The notes under the pieces were generated by a model. The model saw only the letters and a program-made list of their open reading frames with translations. It did no database searches and was not told the origin of the DNA. 64,000 nucleotides of DNA from assembly GCF_022179085.1 (NCBI RefSeq), contig NZ_BPQE01000031.1, positions 62,001 to 126,000 of the forward strand, given 5' to 3'. The DNA is from Methylobacterium aerolatum. GTDB lineage: Bacteria; Pseudomonadota; Alphaproteobacteria; Rhizobiales; Beijerinckiaceae. Below are positions 61,879 to 64,000 of the stretch, piece by piece; positions within the stretch are counted from its first letter, which is position 1; every line of letters starts with the position of its first letter. The position numbers were made by a program, and so were the translations under genes.

Positions 61879-63171
61879 ATGATGAAGCGCGTGAGCGCCA
61901 CGAACGGCGTGCTCGGCCTGCTCTGCCTGATGTATTTCATCACCTACCTCGACAGGGTGAACCTGGCGACGGCCGGCACGGTGATGATGGCCGACCTCGG
62001 GATGTCCAAGACCGAGTTCGGGCTGATGCTCTCGGCCTTCGCCTATCCCTACGCGATCTTCCAGGTGATCGGCGGCTCGGTCGGCGACCGGTTCGGCGCC
62101 AGGCGGACGCTCATGGTCTGCGGCCTCATCTGGGCGGCCGCGACGGTGTTGACCGGCTTCGTCGGCGGTCTCGTGAGCCTGTTCCTGGCCCGCGTACTCC
62201 TCGGCTTCGGCGAGGGCGCCACCTTCCCGACGGCCACGCGCGCGATGCAGAACTGGACGGCGCCGGGCAAGCGCGGTTTCGCCCAGGGCATCACCCACGC
62301 CTTCGCCCGCTTCGGCAACGCGGTCGCGCCGCCCATCGTGGCCTTCCTGATCTACCATTTCGGCTGGCGGGTGAGCTTCTATGTGCTCGGCGGCGTGAGC
62401 TTCGTCTGGGTGATCGTGTGGTACGCCTACTTCCGCGACGACCCTTCGGAGCACGCCCGCATCACGCAGGCCGAACTCGACACCCTGCCCCCGCCGCGCA
62501 AGGTCGGCGCCAAGCAGACCGTGCCGTGGGGCGCCCTCACCCGCCGGATGCTGCCGGTCTCGATCACCTATTTCTGCTACGGCTGGACCCTGTGGCTGTT
62601 CCTCGGCTGGCTGCCGACCTTCTTCAAGGAGAGCTACGGGCTCGACCTGAAGAACTCCGCGCTCTTCGCCTCCGGGGTCTTCTTCGCCGGCGTGGTCGGC
62701 GACACGGTGGGCGGTCTCCTGAGCGACGCCATCGGCCACCGCACCGGCAACGTGAAGCTCGCCCGGCTCACGGTGATCGTCATCGGGTTCCTCGGCGCGG
62801 CGGCGAGCCTGACGGGCGTCTTCTTCACCAAGGACCTGACCCTGGTGGCCCTGCTCCTGTCCTCCGGCTTCTTCTTCGCCGAGTTGGTGATCGGCCCGAT
62901 CTGGTCGGTGCCCATGGACATCGCCCCGAAATACGCCGGCACTGCGAGCGGCCTGATGAATACCGGCTCGGCGCTGGCGGCGATCGTCTCGCCGATCGTC
63001 TTCGGTTTCATCGTCGACAAGACGGGCAGCTGGACGCTCCCCTTCATCGGCTCCATCGGCCTGTGCTTGCTCGGCGCCGCACTGGCCTTCACGATGCACC
63101 CGGAGCGCGAATTCGTCGATCCCCCGGAGACGGCGGCCCGGGGCGTCGCCGGCGTTCCGGCGGGGGAGTGA
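61879..63171 (+). CDS. MFS transporter, anion:cation symporter (ACS) family
   Basis: A 12-helix inner-membrane transporter for organic anions. The 430-residue protein begins NGVLGLLCLMYFITYLDRVN with the family motif YLDRVNLATAG (about residues 23-33), then AYPYAIFQVIGGSVGDRFGA, RVLLGFGEGATFPTATRAMQ (signature 'GFGEGATFP' of ACS members), and GLLSDAIGHRTGNV. ACS members carry galactonate, glucarate, phthalate, tartrate or similar acids; the substrate here is open. The CoA-transferase gene starts 5 bases after its stop, suggesting uptake and CoA activation of one acid. Confidence 0.9.
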   Translation: MMKRVSATNGVLGLLCLMYFITYLDRVNLATAGTVMMADLGMSKTEFGLMLSAFAYPYAIFQVIGGSVGDRFGARRTLMVCGLIWAAATVLTGFVGGLVSLFLARVLLGFGEGATFPTATRAMQNWTAPGKRGFAQGITHAFARFGNAVAPPIVAFLIYHFGWRVSFYVLGGVSFVWVIVWYAYFRDDPSEHARITQAELDTLPPPRKVGAKQTVPWGALTRRMLPVSITYFCYGWTLWLFLGWLPTFFKESYGLDLKNSALFASGVFFAGVVGDTVGGLLSDAIGHRTGNVKLARLTVIVIGFLGAAASLTGVFFTKDLTLVALLLSSGFFFAELVIGPIWSVPMDIAPKYAGTASGLMNTGSALAAIVSPIVFGFIVDKTGSWTLPFIGSIGLCLLGAALAFTMHPEREFVDPPETAARGVAGVPAGE

Positions 63172-63175
63172 GCGG

Positions 63176-64000
63176 ATGGCAGGCGACGGCGCGGGGCACG
63201 ACGGCCCTCTTCAGGGGATGCGGGTCATCGAGCTCGCGCACATCATGGCCGGCCCGGTCTGCGGGCTGATGCTGGCGGACATGGGCGCGGAGGTCATCAA
63301 GGTCGAAAAGCTGGAGGGGGACGACACCCGCCGCACCGTCCCGCCCGCCCTGGAGGGCGAGAGCGCCGCCTACATGATGATGAATCGCGGCAAGCGCGGG
63401 CTCAGCCTCGACCTGAAGGCACCCGACGGCATCGCGGTGCTGCGACGGCTCCTGTCCGGTGCGGACGCCCTGATCGAGAACTACCGGGGCGGGACGATGG
63501 AGCGCCTCGGCCTCGGCTACGAGACCCTGCGCCAGGATTTTCCCCACCTCGTCTATTGCTCGCTCTCGGGCTTCGGCCGCTCCGGCCCCTATGCCGACCG
63601 GGCGGGGTTCGATCTGGTCGCCCAGGGCATGAGCGGGCTGATGTCGGTGACAGGGGAAGGACCCGGCCGCCCGCCGATGAAGTGCGGCCCCCCGGTGACC
63701 GACATCACCGCCGGTATCCTAGCCGCCATGGGCGTGCTCGCCGCCTACACCCGCCGCCTGAAGACCGGCGAGGGACAGGTGGTGGACACCTCGCTGTTCG
63801 AGGCGGGGATCACCCACACCTACTGGCAATCGGCCATCGCCATGGCGACCGGCGTCGCCCCCGGCCCGATGGGCTCGGCCCACCCTCTCAACGCCCCCTA
63901 CGAGGCGTTCGCCACCGCCGACGGCTGGATCACCATCGGCGCGGCGAACCAGAAGAACTGGACCAAACTGCTGACGGCGCTCGGAATGGAGCACCTCGCG
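63176..64000 (+). CDS. CaiB/BaiF family (class III) CoA-transferase, 3' end outside window
   Basis: Transfers CoA between carboxylic acids. The 275 visible residues start MAGDGAGHDGPLQGMRVIEL, with the family's RVIELAHIMAGPVCGLMLAD, MGAEVIKVEKLEGDDTRR, MNRGKRGLSLDLKAPDG, SGADALIENYRGGTMERLGL and SGFGRSGPYADRAGFDLVAQ. The catalytic Asp is expected in PPVTDITAGILAA (residue 176). GGGGGAG lies 8 bases before ATG 63176. The gene runs off the window after EHLA. It is coupled to the ACS transporter; oxalate/formate or another dicarboxylate are possible substrates, but nothing in the sequence decides. Confidence 0.93.
   Translation, partial: MAGDGAGHDGPLQGMRVIELAHIMAGPVCGLMLADMGAEVIKVEKLEGDDTRRTVPPALEGESAAYMMMNRGKRGLSLDLKAPDGIAVLRRLLSGADALIENYRGGTMERLGLGYETLRQDFPHLVYCSLSGFGRSGPYADRAGFDLVAQGMSGLMSVTGEGPGRPPMKCGPPVTDITAGILAAMGVLAAYTRRLKTGEGQVVDTSLFEAGITHTYWQSAIAMATGVAPGPMGSAHPLNAPYEAFATADGWITIGAANQKNWTKLLTALGMEHLA

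Overview
The window is high-GC, densely coded alphaproteobacterial chromosome. Gene content and order point to the Hyphomicrobiales, most likely Methylobacterium or a close relative. The evidence is the alphaproteobacterial cytochrome oxidase cluster, an SfnG/SfnB pair, many small secreted Pro/Ala-rich proteins and REP-like palindromes. The genus is an inference, not a measurement.

Layout. 1-1.7 kb: the 3' end of a secreted Pro-rich protein, convergent with fdhD. 1.9-8.9 kb: an aa3-type oxidase cluster ctaC-ctaD-ctaB-small CoxF-like gene-ctaG-ctaE-DUF983-SURF1. It holds three core subunits plus heme O synthesis, CuB insertion and assembly factors, and has strong hairpins between genes. 9.0-11.5 kb: sfnG-sfnB for dimethylsulfone/sulfur use. 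11.5-19.8 kb: a CDF transporter, small conserved genes, a GST, a caspase-fold protein that lacks both catalytic residues, a SOUL protein and a wHTH regulator.

19.93-30.40 kb is an integrative element in a tRNA-Leu(CAG) gene. It is bounded by perfect 47-bp direct repeats, one of them covering the tRNA 3' end. A tyrosine integrase lies beside the intact tRNA. Cargo includes a serine recombinase, a ParB-like gene, RNase HI, a SleB-type lipoprotein and a minus-strand set of a membrane protein, a DUF488 protein and a conserved partner. That set is the best candidate for an undescribed accessory (possibly defence) module. leuC lies immediately upstream of the tRNA-Leu gene.

32-44 kb: a hydroxyacid dehydrogenase with an AprI/Inh-domain secreted protein, cytochrome b561, an SsuE/MsuE-type FMN reductase (a possible partner of SfnG), a glycosyltransferase-methyltransferase pair, topoisomerase IB, a LuxR-type regulator, a REC-GGDEF protein with a degenerate REC site, and ruvB. 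44-64 kb: ybgC, hemH, ung, an acyl-CoA-synthetase-like fragment beside an enoyl-CoA hydratase, cardiolipin synthase, an EEP-fold phosphodiesterase, a lytic transglycosylase, an MHS transporter, hrcA divergent from rph-rdgB, hemW, an L,D-transpeptidase, a NarK/NasA transporter, an ACS-family transporter and a CaiB/BaiF CoA-transferase cut by the window end.

Two families of intergenic palindromic repeats recur. One has a two-hairpin structure (about 100 bp; copies at 44.2 and 57.2 kb, a decayed one at 7.5 kb). The other is a REP-like family (52.9, 58.6 and 59.9 kb), whose 52.9 kb copy is nested inside a 182-bp imperfect palindrome.
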